64,000 nucleotides of DNA, taken from contig QKCL01000048.1 in NCBI GenBank assembly GCA_003246895.1, positions 62,001 to 126,000 of the forward strand, in the 5' to 3' direction. How positions within the stretch are numbered: position 1 is the first letter of the stretch; every line of letters begins with the position of its first letter. Shown here piece by piece: positions 18,389 to 26,903 of the stretch. The stretch comes from Spirochaetota bacterium. GTDB taxonomy: Bacteria; Spirochaetota; UBA4802; UBA5550. The notes under the pieces are model-generated. The model was given only the letters and a program-made list of their open reading frames with translations. It did not search any database and was not told the DNA's origin. Made by a program: the position numbers and the translations under genes.

Positions 18389-18416
18389 TTGACATAAAGT
18401 AGTCATCGGATAGAAT
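18389..18416 (+). promoter_or_regulatory. Sigma-70 promoter of the small 59-residue gene
   Basis: TTGACA (18389-18394) and TAGAAT (18411-18416) are separated by 16 bases, 30 bases before the ATG at 18446. Both hexamers are close to consensus, so this is one of the clearest promoters in the window. Confidence 0.7.
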
Positions 18417-18445
18417 GAATGATTTTTCAAATTTTGGAGGACTTT

Positions 18446-18625
18446 ATGGCAATACAGACAAGAAGCGTGCATGAAAGGATGAGAAGACTTCAGGCTTCTT
18501 TACAGAAGAAGGAGAAGGAGGCCAGGGTTGCCAGAGAAAAGGGAATGCATTCAACGTTTGGTAATTTGATGTGTGAGATCAGTGAATTGAAAAGAAAAGT
18601 AAGAAAGTGCCAGATGGGCTCATGA
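18446..18625 (+). CDS. Small basic coiled-coil protein (59 residues)
   Basis: MAIQTRSVHERMRRLQASLQ begins a highly charged, Lys/Arg/Glu-rich helix, with CEISELKRKVRKCQ at the end. The track begins it upstream at 18419, but GGAGG sits 6 bases before ATG 18446. No membrane segment. A near-consensus promoter in front and several hairpins behind show an independent transcription unit. The basic charge would allow binding to nucleic acid or ribosomes, but that is a guess. Confidence 0.7.
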   Translation: MAIQTRSVHERMRRLQASLQKKEKEARVAREKGMHSTFGNLMCEISELKRKVRKCQMGS

Positions 18626-18635
18626 TATATGTGTT

Positions 18636-18650
18636 CTCCCCGCCGGGGAG
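18636..18650 (+). terminator. GC hairpin after the small coiled-coil gene
   Basis: CTCCCC-GCC-GGGGAG forms a perfect 6-pair stem ten bases after the stop. A second imperfect stem (CATGGGAAGCTGCAAA with TTTGCTGCTCTCCATG) follows around 18653-18691. Confidence 0.5.
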
Positions 18651-18712
18651 GGCATGGGAAGCTGCAAATTTTTTTTGCTGCTCTCCATGCTGTACTCTGA
18701 ATCTCCGATTTG

Positions 18713-18741
18713 ATGGACTCCCCAGGGAGTCCATTTTTTTT
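18713..18741 (+). terminator. Strong intrinsic terminator
   Basis: ATGGACTCCC and GGGAGTCCAT are exact complements with CA between, followed by eight T. It ends the small-gene transcript just before the flavodoxin promoter. Confidence 0.88.
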
Positions 18742-18763
18742 ATTAATAGTTCAAATATTAATA

Positions 18764-18791
18764 TTGACTAAATAAGTTAGATTTGTCTAAT
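18764..18791 (+). promoter_or_regulatory. Flavodoxin promoter with an overlapping palindrome
   Basis: TTGACT (18764-18769), 16-base spacer, TCTAAT (18786-18791). The palindrome TTAGA-TTTG-TCTAA (18777-18790) covers the end of the spacer and the first five bases of the -10, the position of a repressor site. Iron-responsive repression would make sense for flavodoxin, but the sequence is not a standard Fur box. Confidence 0.55.
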
Positions 18792-18812
18792 GTGCATATG
18801 GAGGACATACCT

Positions 18813-19313
18813 ATGAAAACAATAATTATTTACGGGTCAACTCTCGGCAATACTGGTTCAGCTGCAGAGAAAATTCATGCGTTTTTTGAAGATTCTGTTC
18901 TGCTTCCTGTTAGTTCTGAATCCATCGGTCAAATATCCGGTTTTGATCTTGTCATTCTGGGGACTTCAACATGGGGCTACGGTGAGCTTCAGGATGACTG
19001 GGATAGTAATCTGAATGAATTAATGAAAGCTAATTTTTCAGGGAAAAAGGCTGCTCTTTTTGGAATGGGAGATCAGACAGGTTATTCTGACACGTTTCTT
19101 GATGGCATGGGCATTCTTTATGAAACTCTTGAAAGTATGGGGGCTCAAATCATCGGTAAATGGTCATGTGACGGTTACAGCTTTTCAAATTCGAGGGCAG
19201 TTGTTGAAGGAGAATTCGTCGGCCTGGCACTTGATGAGGATAACGAGTCATCAAAGACAGCAGAAAGAATTTCCCGATGGGTCGATCTGGTAAAAGAAAA
19301 ATTTGCACAGTAG
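18813..19313 (+). CDS. Flavodoxin (long-chain type)
   Basis: An FMN electron carrier that often replaces ferredoxin under iron limitation. The 166-residue protein has the phosphate-binding loop GSTLGNTGSAAEKI, the aromatic FMN-stacking loop TSTWGYGELQDDW, and FGMGDQTGYSDTFLDGMGILYE with the long-chain insertion. The tracked start (18783) adds residues before MKTIIIYGSTLG; GGAGG at 18800-18804 supports ATG 18813. It is 14 bases ahead of the DUF2023 gene and shares its operon. Confidence 0.93.
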   Translation: MKTIIIYGSTLGNTGSAAEKIHAFFEDSVLLPVSSESIGQISGFDLVILGTSTWGYGELQDDWDSNLNELMKANFSGKKAALFGMGDQTGYSDTFLDGMGILYETLESMGAQIIGKWSCDGYSFSNSRAVVEGEFVGLALDEDNESSKTAERISRWVDLVKEKFAQ

Positions 19314-19327
19314 AAGCAGGAGAAAAA

Positions 19328-19672
19328 ATGAAAGTTTTTAATCATCATATATATGAATACAAAAAGGGGCTGCGCTCCCTTATTCTTCACACTATGGACT
19401 CGAAGTATCATGAGGATGCTGTAGAAAAATTAAATAGAATGGGAATATCATATATCGTAAGATATGTCAGTACCGGCAAGATAAATATATTTTTCGGAAA
19501 TCCATCCTGTATCAGGGTTCTTGAACTTATCGGCGACAAGTCACTGTCCGAGTTTACAGTTGAGGAAGACTTTGTCCTTGGAACAATGCTTGGATATGGC
19601 CTTGTTCAGCAATGCGACAGATTTATCAGAAACATGTCCGTGACTTTGAGAGAAGTAAAAAAGATTTCATAA
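19328..19672 (+). CDS. DUF2023 family protein
   Basis: 114 residues matching the DUF2023 pattern: MKVFNHHIYEYKKGLRSLILHT, NIFFGNPSCIRVLE, and TVEEDFVLGTMLGYGLVQQC. Soluble, no signal peptide. Two conserved cysteines and an early HH pair could bind metal or cofactor, which is unproven. The AGGAG six bases before ATG 19328 sets the start; the tracked ORF overruns into the flavodoxin frame. Placement right behind flavodoxin suggests a redox partner or maturation role. Function unknown. Confidence 0.85.
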   Translation: MKVFNHHIYEYKKGLRSLILHTMDSKYHEDAVEKLNRMGISYIVRYVSTGKINIFFGNPSCIRVLELIGDKSLSEFTVEEDFVLGTMLGYGLVQQCDRFIRNMSVTLREVKKIS

Positions 19673-19907
19673 CCCTCACTCTGTTTTATCCGGGAAGTGG
19701 AATGAACACTTAAGTTAACAATACCATGCTTATTATAAAGTTATGGCAATGTTAATTTTTATTATAAACCTTTCAGCGTATACAGTTTTTAAAATACATT
19801 TGACTCATTTATTTTTACTTATATACTTTCTACATCTTTTCAATCAGGAACCTTCCCCGTTTGTTGATAAAAAGAAATTACTATCTTAAATGAGAGGTAT
19901 TATAATC

Positions 19908-21401
19908 ATGAATAGCACCATTTCGGTAATAGTTACATTTATTGCCTACCTGGTCATTATGCTTATGATAGGGTTGTGGGCATACAGAAAAACATCAAGT
20001 TCTTCAGATTATTTTTTGGGTGGACGTACACTTGGCCCCTGGCCGGCTGCGCTCTCTGCCGGAGCTTCAGACATGAGCGGATGGCTTCTTCTTGGACTGC
20101 CCGGGTATGCATATGCTTCGGGACTTGAGTCCATATGGATAGCAGCAGGGCTTCTTGTGGGAACATGGGCTAACTGGTTAATAAGTGCAAAGAGGCTGAG
20201 GACCTTTACCATAGTAGCAGATGACTCATTAACAATTCCTGAATTTCTTTCCAGAAGATTTGAGGACAAGACAAATTTGATACAGAGTATTTCGGCATTT
20301 TTTATTCTTCTGTTCTTTCTTTTCTATACCAGTTCCGGTCTTGTTGCTGGAGGAAAGCTCTTTGAAACAGTCTTCGGGCTGGATTACCGTTACGCCGTAG
20401 TAGTCGGAACTGTCTGTATCGTATCCTACACCATGATAGGCGGGTTCCTTGCTGTGTCATGGACTGATGTGGTGCAGGGATTGTTAATGGCAGCTGCACT
20501 TCTGATAGTGCCTGTTGCGGCTCTTCAGGGAAGTTTTTCCGGGATCGCTGAAAAACTCGGAAATATAAATCCTCACCTGCTGACAGTTTTTCATGATGTA
20601 AAGGGTAAGCCGCTTTCAGTAATAGCGATTGTTTCGCTGGTTGCATGGGGACTTGGGTATTTTGGTCAGCCCCATATTCTTGCCAGATTCAAGGCCACCA
20701 GAAGCAACAGGGATCTTGATACAGCCAGAAGAATTGCAGTGACCTGGACAGGTGTTTCAATGGGGGGAGCAATACTTGTGGGTCTTGCAGGACTGCTCTT
20801 CGTGAATAACAATTCCACTGTGAGCCTTGCAGATGGAGAGAAGATATTCATGGTTCTGGTAAATGCAATGTTCCATCCTGTGGTGGCGGGGATTCTCCTT
20901 GCGGCAATACTCGCTGCAATCATGAGTACTGCGGATTCGCAGCTTCTTGTTTCATCCTCCGCCCTTGCAGAGGACTTTTATAAAAAGGTAATCAGGCCTG
21001 ATGCCCGCACAGGAGAGGTCGTTTTCGTGGGCAGGATTTCCGTAATCACAATTTCAATAATTGCACTTGTTCTTGCCATGAATCCGGAGAGTTCTGTGCT
21101 GGGGCTTGTTTCCTATGCATGGGCAGGTTTCGGAGCGGCTTTCGGTCCTGTACTTCTTCTGAGTCTTTACTGGAGGAACATGAACAGATTCGGAGCTCTG
21201 GCCGGTATCATAACAGGTGGGCTCACTGTTGTAATATGGAAAAAGTTAAACGGCGGGATTTTCGATCTTTACGAAATAGTTCCCGGAATAATTTTTTCAT
21301 TCATTGCGGTTATTGCAGTGAGTATCATCACCGGGAAACCTTCCGAGAATACCCTGAATCTTTTTGAAAAATTCAGGACTGCTCTTGAAAAGGAAATATA
21401 A
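19908..21401 (+). CDS. putP: Sodium/proline symporter
   Basis: A 497-residue SSS-family transporter with about 13 membrane segments. The marks of PutP are SSDYFLGGRTLGPWPAALSAGASDMSGWLLLGLPGYAY near the start, VSYTMIGGFLAVSWTDVVQG, RFKATRSNRDLDTARRI and IMSTADSQLLVSSSALAEDFY, the last holding the Na2-site Ser/Thr residues. The ATG at 19908 follows GAGAGG; the tracked ATG 19890 has no RBS. It would import proline with sodium. No putA is adjacent. Convergent with a diguanylate cyclase whose stop is 17 bases away. Confidence 0.94.
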   Translation: MNSTISVIVTFIAYLVIMLMIGLWAYRKTSSSSDYFLGGRTLGPWPAALSAGASDMSGWLLLGLPGYAYASGLESIWIAAGLLVGTWANWLISAKRLRTFTIVADDSLTIPEFLSRRFEDKTNLIQSISAFFILLFFLFYTSSGLVAGGKLFETVFGLDYRYAVVVGTVCIVSYTMIGGFLAVSWTDVVQGLLMAAALLIVPVAALQGSFSGIAEKLGNINPHLLTVFHDVKGKPLSVIAIVSLVAWGLGYFGQPHILARFKATRSNRDLDTARRIAVTWTGVSMGGAILVGLAGLLFVNNNSTVSLADGEKIFMVLVNAMFHPVVAGILLAAILAAIMSTADSQLLVSSSALAEDFYKKVIRPDARTGEVVFVGRISVITISIIALVLAMNPESSVLGLVSYAWAGFGAAFGPVLLLSLYWRNMNRFGALAGIITGGLTVVIWKKLNGGIFDLYEIVPGIIFSFIAVIAVSIITGKPSENTLNLFEKFRTALEKEI

Positions 21402-21418
21402 AAAATAATTCATAATTG

Positions 21419-23074
21419 TCAGAGACTCACTATTGAGTCTCTGCCGTTCTCCTTGGCCGAGTACAAAGCCCTGTCTGCTCTTGTTATTGTTTTTTCAATC
21501 TTCTCATCTTTTATGTATTGGGTAACTCCAAAACTCACCGTTGATTTGAAGTTATTTTCTGTGCATTTACATTCAGCTGATTTAACGCCGTTTTTTATCC
21601 TTGTTAAAATTTCAACCGCCCCGGCCAGGTCGGTTCTTGTGAATAGGAAAAGAAATTCTTCCCCGCCCCAGCGTGAAATGTAGTCGGTATCCCTGCTGCA
21701 TTTCCTGAATATTTCGGAAACGCTCATAAGCAGCCTGTCCCCGCAGTCGTGTCCGTATGTGTCATTCACGGATTTGAAAAAGTCCAGGTCCGCAATTGCT
21801 ATGCAGAAACTATCGGTGTATCTTTTGTATATTTTCTCCTCCTCGACCATTATCTCAATCATTCTTCTTCTGTTTAAAAGACCTGTCAGTGGGTCAGTAT
21901 TGGCGTTAGACTTAACCTGGTGGTGCAGGAGGGCATTCTGCATTACAATACCCATTTGTTCCCCAAGGTATGTGAAAAATTCTTTGTCCATAAATGAGGT
22001 TTTTTCATGGGAAGTGTAGATTATTGTAATGGCTCCTAGAATATTGCCAGAAGCCCTGATCGGAACCGCTGCAATATGTTTGACACCATGTTTTTTGAAT
22101 TGTTCTGATAGAGCTGATTCAGGGTAGTTATTAATATCTGTTTCAACAATATCATTTATCTCTATTGCTTTTCCAGTTACGCCAGTGCCTGCTTTAAAAG
22201 AGAGCGGCTGGCTTTCCGTTGTATCATGGAGAGTGTAGACCATGGTGTAGTTACTGCCTGTTCCATCGGAAAGGAAAATTCCGCCGGCATCAATATGCAT
22301 TGTATCTTTTAAAATTTCCTTTATTTTTGGGTACAGTTCTTTCAGATCCAGATAAGGTGCTGTAGAGTTCAGGAATGAAAAAAGATTTCTCAGCTTTTCT
22401 TTTTCCATAGTCAGTTTTACTGTCTTTCCATGGAGAGATGCCCAGAACATTCCCAGCGTAAAGCTGATCTGATATGTCATGTGGTATATAAATGAAAATG
22501 ATGTGGTAAGGTTTTTCTGGTAAAGTGATGTCAGGCCCATGCTCTCTCTATATGTAAAAAGTACACGGGCGGTATAAAATACTGCTGAAACAGCAAACAG
22601 GGCAAAGAGGCTTTTGTTTCTTGTCCTGAGCCTGGAAACCGGACTGCTTTTATGTTCAGTGAGCAGTAATGCGCCGTATGTGAAGTTGGCTGCAAGCATA
22701 ACGGATATTATGATTATACGAGCCGGTGTATTGAACTGTCCGTAGGTGAAGTAGAGAAAACCCGTCATGTACGCACATGATGATATCAGTGCGTAGTAAA
22801 GACTTATTCTTTTTTTGCCATATTCAATTTCCGAGGCGGATAATATCTGAAAAAATGAACTCATGAGTATTAAATAGTTGGAAATGATGATTGATATAAA
22901 AATGCTTACATAGCTCTGAAGACTCAGCAGCAGAAAACCTGTAAATGCACATATGCTTGAAATTCTCCAGTCCCTGTGCCCTGGGTCTTCTTTTTTTGTG
23001 GTAGCCATAACTGTAAAAACTGCAGTGATCAGAAGAGTGAGATTCAGCATTATTACAATAGTCCGGTTATCCAT
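21419..23074 (-). CDS. Membrane diguanylate cyclase with GAF domain
   Basis: 551 residues: about seven membrane helices (1-235), a GAF domain (about 245-390, IDAGGIFLSDGTGSN to EQMGIVMQNALL), and a GGDEF domain (about 393-551). The active loop is RWGGEEF, and DPLTGLLNRRR is intact, so it should make c-di-GMP. RDTD five residues before the loop is the RxxD inhibitory site. It therefore senses something at the membrane or via GAF and signals by c-di-GMP with product inhibition. A hairpin (AGAGACTCA/TGAGTCTCT) overlaps its stop codon. Confidence 0.92.
   Translation of the reverse strand: MDNRTIVIMLNLTLLITAVFTVMATTKKEDPGHRDWRISSICAFTGFLLLSLQSYVSIFISIIISNYLILMSSFFQILSASEIEYGKKRISLYYALISSCAYMTGFLYFTYGQFNTPARIIIISVMLAANFTYGALLLTEHKSSPVSRLRTRNKSLFALFAVSAVFYTARVLFTYRESMGLTSLYQKNLTTSFSFIYHMTYQISFTLGMFWASLHGKTVKLTMEKEKLRNLFSFLNSTAPYLDLKELYPKIKEILKDTMHIDAGGIFLSDGTGSNYTMVYTLHDTTESQPLSFKAGTGVTGKAIEINDIVETDINNYPESALSEQFKKHGVKHIAAVPIRASGNILGAITIIYTSHEKTSFMDKEFFTYLGEQMGIVMQNALLHHQVKSNANTDPLTGLLNRRRMIEIMVEEEKIYKRYTDSFCIAIADLDFFKSVNDTYGHDCGDRLLMSVSEIFRKCSRDTDYISRWGGEEFLFLFTRTDLAGAVEILTRIKNGVKSAECKCTENNFKSTVSFGVTQYIKDEKIEKTITRADRALYSAKENGRDSIVSL
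21421..21442 (-). terminator. Hairpin overlapping the end of the GGDEF-GAF gene
   Basis: AGAGACTCA pairs with TGAGTCTCT around CTAT. It includes the last codons of the cyclase gene and lies between two convergent genes. The T-rich stretch beyond it on the minus strand is about 15 bases away, so termination strength is uncertain. Confidence 0.5.
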
Positions 23075-23300
23075 TAACTTTACTCCTATGCCTTTAAAGT
23101 ATTACTTATGCATGGTAAAAGCAATATGGACTCTAAAATGTTATAAAAAAATATAATGCGGGTTTGCCCTTAGCTGTAGAATCCGATGCTGATGTATGGT
23201 GTGGTTTCTGCCGTTATTTTTTATATATGGTGCTTCTTTAATGGAGTTGACTTTTTGTATATGCTGCTCAAGATTGAAAATAAAAAAATGAAGAGGTTGT

Positions 23301-23735
23301 ATGAAGAAAATAGCTCTGGCATTGGCTGTACTTTTCTGTTCAGTATCATTTTCCTTCGGGAGCGGAAATGTTCCGGCCGATGTAAAAATTGTCACAACAA
23401 AACTTAATAAGATTTTTTCAAATTATTACAATTCAATACTTAAGGCACAGAACGCCAGGCAGTTTGCATCTGCCATGAACAGGTATACCGATGACTTTTC
23501 AAAACTGCTGCCTGAACTCAAGGCGATTGAGAAAAAGTATAAGGGAAAAAATATTCCCGATGTGGAATACAGTTTTGAAGATTTTCAAAAGGAATGCGCG
23601 GGTGTAATGTCAGATGAAAAACTTGAACAGGCCTACAGTAAACATGCGAAGTACTATTCTGATCCGGAAGTACAGAAGGCAATGAACAGGATGATGCAGG
23701 TAATGCAGCAGTTCGATACGGAGGATGAAGAATAA
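23301..23735 (+). CDS. Small secreted helical protein
   Basis: 144 residues with a signal peptide (MKKIALALAVLFCSVSFSFGSG). The mature protein is predicted all-helical with one Cys (KECAGVMSDEK) and a Met/Gln-rich end (MNRMMQVMQQFDTEDEE). GAGG precedes the ATG. Not recognised; probably periplasmic. It sits divergently from the GGDEF-GAF gene and convergently with znuB, with an independent promoter likely in 23230-23290 (TTGACT there). Confidence 0.8.
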   Translation: MKKIALALAVLFCSVSFSFGSGNVPADVKIVTTKLNKIFSNYYNSILKAQNARQFASAMNRYTDDFSKLLPELKAIEKKYKGKNIPDVEYSFEDFQKECAGVMSDEKLEQAYSKHAKYYSDPEVQKAMNRMMQVMQQFDTEDEE

Positions 23736-23779
23736 TTTTTTCCATGCATGGAGAGGGGGCTCTTTGTAATAGTGTCCCC

Positions 23780-24649
23780 TCACTTTATCTCCAGCCGTGC
23801 CCTGATCATTCCGTTTCTCACCCTGTAAAAAATAATGCTTAAAATATATGCCACGCCTGCAATAACGACTGTAAGTGAACCGGTAGGCAGGCTGAGTAGA
23901 AAACTGAGAACAAGCCCTGCGGTCATAAAGACTGCGCAGAGGCCTGCTGAAATCGCCATCATACCACGCAGTTTTTTTGTAAAGAGACCGCCGATTGCAG
24001 GAGGAATCGTAAGCATGGCTATTACCATAACTATCCCAACAATTGTAATAAGGAGCAGTATTGTAACTGAAATCAGAACTATAAGCATTATCATGAATAT
24101 ATTAACGTTGAGTCCCCGTATTCTTGCGAAGTCCTCGTCAAAAATGGTGGCCACTATCTGGTTATAGAATATTCCGGAGATCACTGTAATGATGGCGGCA
24201 AGCACTGTAATCAGCAGAATATCTCTGAAAGTCAAAAGAAGTATGTTGCCGAAAAGGTAACTCATTGGGTCTGTATATCCCGGTGTAACAGACATGAATA
24301 GGAGTCCAATGGACATTCCCACTGCCCATATAGCTCCGATCACGGTATCAATTCTCTCCTTTCCCCTGATGATGGCATAGCTCAGAATTACTGACATGAG
24401 AATTGCAAATGTGAAAGCCCCTGTCATGGGGGAGATCTGTTTCAGGCCAAGAACATTATTGCAGAACAGTGCAAGTCCTATCCCTCCAAGAACTGAATGG
24501 CTAACAGCTCCCGCAACGTAACTCATTCTTTTTACAACAACGAATGATCCAATTATGCCGAAGGGAACACTGGATACAAGACCGGTGATGAGAGCATAAC
24601 GTATAAATGGAACATCACTGCTCAGGAGAGCATGAAGAAAATCTGTCAT
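23780..24649 (-). CDS. znuB: Zinc/metal ABC transporter permease
   Basis: The ABC-3 family membrane component, 289 residues with eight or so helices. PFGIIGSFVVVKRMSYVAGAVSHSVLGGIGLA is the family block near the N-terminus, and a later MVIAMLTIPPAIGG is also diagnostic. Works with ZnuA and ZnuC to import Zn. Its first base overlaps the last base of znuC (minus strand, shared position 24649), so translation is coupled. The upstream Zur gene points to zinc rather than manganese. Confidence 0.9.
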   Translation of the reverse strand: MTDFLHALLSSDVPFIRYALITGLVSSVPFGIIGSFVVVKRMSYVAGAVSHSVLGGIGLALFCNNVLGLKQISPMTGAFTFAILMSVILSYAIIRGKERIDTVIGAIWAVGMSIGLLFMSVTPGYTDPMSYLFGNILLLTFRDILLITVLAAIITVISGIFYNQIVATIFDEDFARIRGLNVNIFMIMLIVLISVTILLLITIVGIVMVIAMLTIPPAIGGLFTKKLRGMMAISAGLCAVFMTAGLVLSFLLSLPTGSLTVVIAGVAYILSIIFYRVRNGMIRARLEIK

Positions 24650-25410
24650 CAGCTGTTTCCCCTGCCTGTGCTGTTTAGTTTTGTATCATGTCTTACTATG
24701 AAAGACTGGTTTCCATATGAGGATGATACAATTTTGCTGAACCTGTCGTCAATTGGGTGTTCGGCGAGTGTCTTGTTTATGCAGAAAACCCTGTCAGTAA
24801 TATTGGAAACAAAACCTGTGTCGTGCGTCACTATGAGTATTGTCATTTTTTTGCTCAGTTCCTTGAGAATCAGGTTCAGCCTGTTCTGTGAAGGAGAGTC
24901 AATGTTGGAAGTGGGTTCGTCAAGTAGAAGAATTTCCGCATCTGACAGTATGGATCTTGCAATGAGCATTCTCTGTATCTGCCCCCCCGAGATTTCACTG
25001 AACCTTTCATTCTTCAGTTCGCACAACTCAAGCGCTTCCATTGCTTCACTAACCCTGAGCCTGTCTTTTTTTGTATAGAAACCGAAGGGCCGCACCCGTC
25101 CTGAAAGTATAACTTCTCCCACTGTGATGGGAAATTTCCTGTCCAGAGTCATATATTGCGGAACATATCCCATGTACTTCCTTGCAGATTCGGGAGACTT
25201 TCCCTTTATGAGAACAGTCCCCGACTGAGGTTTCAGAAATCCAAGCAGGAGTTTTAAGAGAGTGGTTTTTCCTCCGCCGTTTGGCCCCACTATGGATATG
25301 ATCTCTCCATGACCTACAGAGAAGGATACATCTCTGAGAATTATATTAGAGCTGTATCCGAAAGAGAGATTTTCGACCTTTATGATATGGTCACTGCTTT
25401 TTTTTACCAT
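24649..25410 (-). CDS. znuC: Zinc ABC transporter ATP-binding protein
   Basis: The 253-residue ATPase of the zinc importer. Walker A GPNGGGKTT, Q-loop YVPQY, signature ISGGQIQR, Walker B ILLLDEPTSNID and switch His in VTHDTGF are all intact. The C-terminal 30 residues are variable. Its start lies 20 bases inside the end of znuA, and it abuts znuB, so the three genes are one operon. Confidence 0.93.
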   Translation of the reverse strand: MVKKSSDHIIKVENLSFGYSSNIILRDVSFSVGHGEIISIVGPNGGGKTTLLKLLLGFLKPQSGTVLIKGKSPESARKYMGYVPQYMTLDRKFPITVGEVILSGRVRPFGFYTKKDRLRVSEAMEALELCELKNERFSEISGGQIQRMLIARSILSDAEILLLDEPTSNIDSPSQNRLNLILKELSKKMTILIVTHDTGFVSNITDRVFCINKTLAEHPIDDRFSKIVSSSYGNQSFIVRHDTKLNSTGRGNS

Positions 25411-26302
25411 CTGTAAATGATTCCCTTATCCTTTCACCTGTCATTTTCAGGTTATTGATATAGTCCGGATTGAGGGGGTTAAGTTTTATCACCGCTCCGC
25501 CTATTGCCTTTGCAACTGCTCCGGCGCTTTTTTCTGAAAATTCAGGCTGTACAAAAATAACTTTGACCTTTTCGGTCTTTGCACTTCCTATAATCTTTGC
25601 CAGCTGCGACGGCAAAGGAGATTTTCCTCCGGTTTCAATGGCTTCCTGCTTCATGCCGTACTCATCTGAAAAATAGCCGAATGCCGGGTGAAATACAAAG
25701 ATAGTTTTTCCTTTCAGGGGTGTCATGTTTTTTTTGAGCATTTCATGGAGTTTTTCAAGATCGGAAATGAGGGTGTCATAGTTTTTTTTCAGCTGCTCTT
25801 TCCTGTCCGGGATCAGTTCAGAAAGTGCTTCATAGATATTCTTCGCATGAATTTCCGCCAGTTTCGGAGACATCCATGTGTGAGGGTCTTCTGTTGTCCC
25901 GTGGTCATCATGCTCTTCATTTTTGTTATGGCCTTGATTATCGTGATGCTCATGGTGTTCCAGAAATCTTTTTTTAATGCCTGAAGAGGTGTCGACAATT
26001 TTCAGGCCTTTGATATCCTTAATTCTGCCCAGAAATGCCTTTTCAAATGGGACACCAACGGCGAAGAAAATTTTTGATTTTGAAAGCGTCAGTACCTGAT
26101 CGGGGGTAGGTTCGTATGTTGCCGGGCTTTTCCCGGGGCCCACCAGTACATTTATCTGAACTGTGTCTCCTGCAATTTTTTCAACGAAGAATTTCTGGGG
26201 CAGAATGCTTGTGAAAACCTGAATTCTGTTGTTTCCGGGAGCTTTTCCCCCGCAGGAAATAATGGAAAGTGTAAAAAGAAAGAGTAAGAGTTTGGATTTC
26301 AT
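25391..26302 (-). CDS. znuA: Zinc-binding lipoprotein of the ZnuABC importer
   Basis: Cluster A-I substrate-binding protein, 303 residues. A lipobox (SIISC) places the Cys near residue 17. PFEKAFLGRIKD, a His-rich acidic loop (HHEHHDNQGHNKNEEHDDHG) around residues 115-135, EDPHTWMSPKLAE, FHPAFGYFSDEYGM and FVQPEFS give the His/Glu/Asp metal site. The His loop is typical for zinc rather than manganese binding proteins. An AGGAGGG precedes the ATG. First gene of the transporter operon. Confidence 0.93.
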   Translation of the reverse strand: MKSKLLLFLFTLSIISCGGKAPGNNRIQVFTSILPQKFFVEKIAGDTVQINVLVGPGKSPATYEPTPDQVLTLSKSKIFFAVGVPFEKAFLGRIKDIKGLKIVDTSSGIKKRFLEHHEHHDNQGHNKNEEHDDHGTTEDPHTWMSPKLAEIHAKNIYEALSELIPDRKEQLKKNYDTLISDLEKLHEMLKKNMTPLKGKTIFVFHPAFGYFSDEYGMKQEAIETGGKSPLPSQLAKIIGSAKTEKVKVIFVQPEFSEKSAGAVAKAIGGAVIKLNPLNPDYINNLKMTGERIRESFTDGKKKQ

Positions 26303-26312
26303 TTTTCCCTCC

Positions 26313-26377
26313 TGTTTTTAGTTATGATATATCAGGAGGCTGTTGAGTCAATCACTAAATGCAAGTTATTTGCATTT
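26313..26377 (-). promoter_or_regulatory. znuA promoter with candidate Zur palindrome
   Basis: On the minus strand, AAATGCAA-ATAAC-TTGCATTT (26357-26377; written on the plus strand as AAATGCAA-GTTAT-TTGCATTT) is a perfect 8-base-arm palindrome. Five bases later comes TTGACT and, after 16 bases, TATCAT: a good -35/-10 pair, then the znuA RBS. The palindrome lies over the last codons of zur. It is a strong candidate for the Zur operator. Confidence 0.6.
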
Positions 26378-26779
26378 GTCGCAAATTCCGGATATGTTCA
26401 GTGATATTTCATCTATCTGGTACTCACTGTATTTACGGGAAAGTGATTTTGTTATCTGGTCTTCGATCCTGTCCAGGCAGATTATCCTTTTGCACTTTAC
26501 ACATTGAAAGTGCGCATGAACCGGATTGTGTATGCATGAAATTTCGAATCGGCGTATTTCTCCTTCAGAGAGAACTTCCCGGACGATCCCTTTTTTCTTA
26601 AGCTGTGTCATTATTCTGTAGATTGTGGCCTGATCCATATGTGCATCAAGATCATGTTCAATATCCTGAATGGTAAAGACCCGGCCTGTATTAATTATCT
26701 TATCAAGGACAAGGATGCGCTGTCTGGTGGCCTTTAGTTTATGCTCTTTTAAAAGAGTTTCCGCGTTGCATTTGCTCAT
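26366..26779 (-). CDS. zur: Fur-family regulator, likely Zur
   Basis: 137 residues of the Fur family: winged helix with KATRQRILVLDKI and DQATIYRIMTQL, then a dimerisation domain with HAHFQCVKCKRIICL and a final CDKCK. Both CxxC pairs form the structural zinc site. Adjacent znuACB and the palindrome in front of them make Zur the likeliest type; PerR or Fur are less likely. It is transcribed in the same direction as znuA, 63 bases upstream. Confidence 0.88.
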   Translation of the reverse strand: MSKCNAETLLKEHKLKATRQRILVLDKIINTGRVFTIQDIEHDLDAHMDQATIYRIMTQLKKKGIVREVLSEGEIRRFEISCIHNPVHAHFQCVKCKRIICLDRIEDQITKSLSRKYSEYQIDEISLNISGICDKCK

Positions 26780-26903
26780 AATTTAGCTTGTAATTTTTTT
26801 TGTATATGTTATGGTTTCCTGAATTATCCGCAATGATAAAAAATTGGCAATGTTTTTTTATTCACAGCGGCAATGGAAGTTAAAAAAAGGATGGAGGTTT
26901 TGA

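Noticed and set aside
26830-26876. Three GCAATG copies in the zur upstream region
   Set aside because: Irregular spacing and short length; could be chance, not used as an operator.
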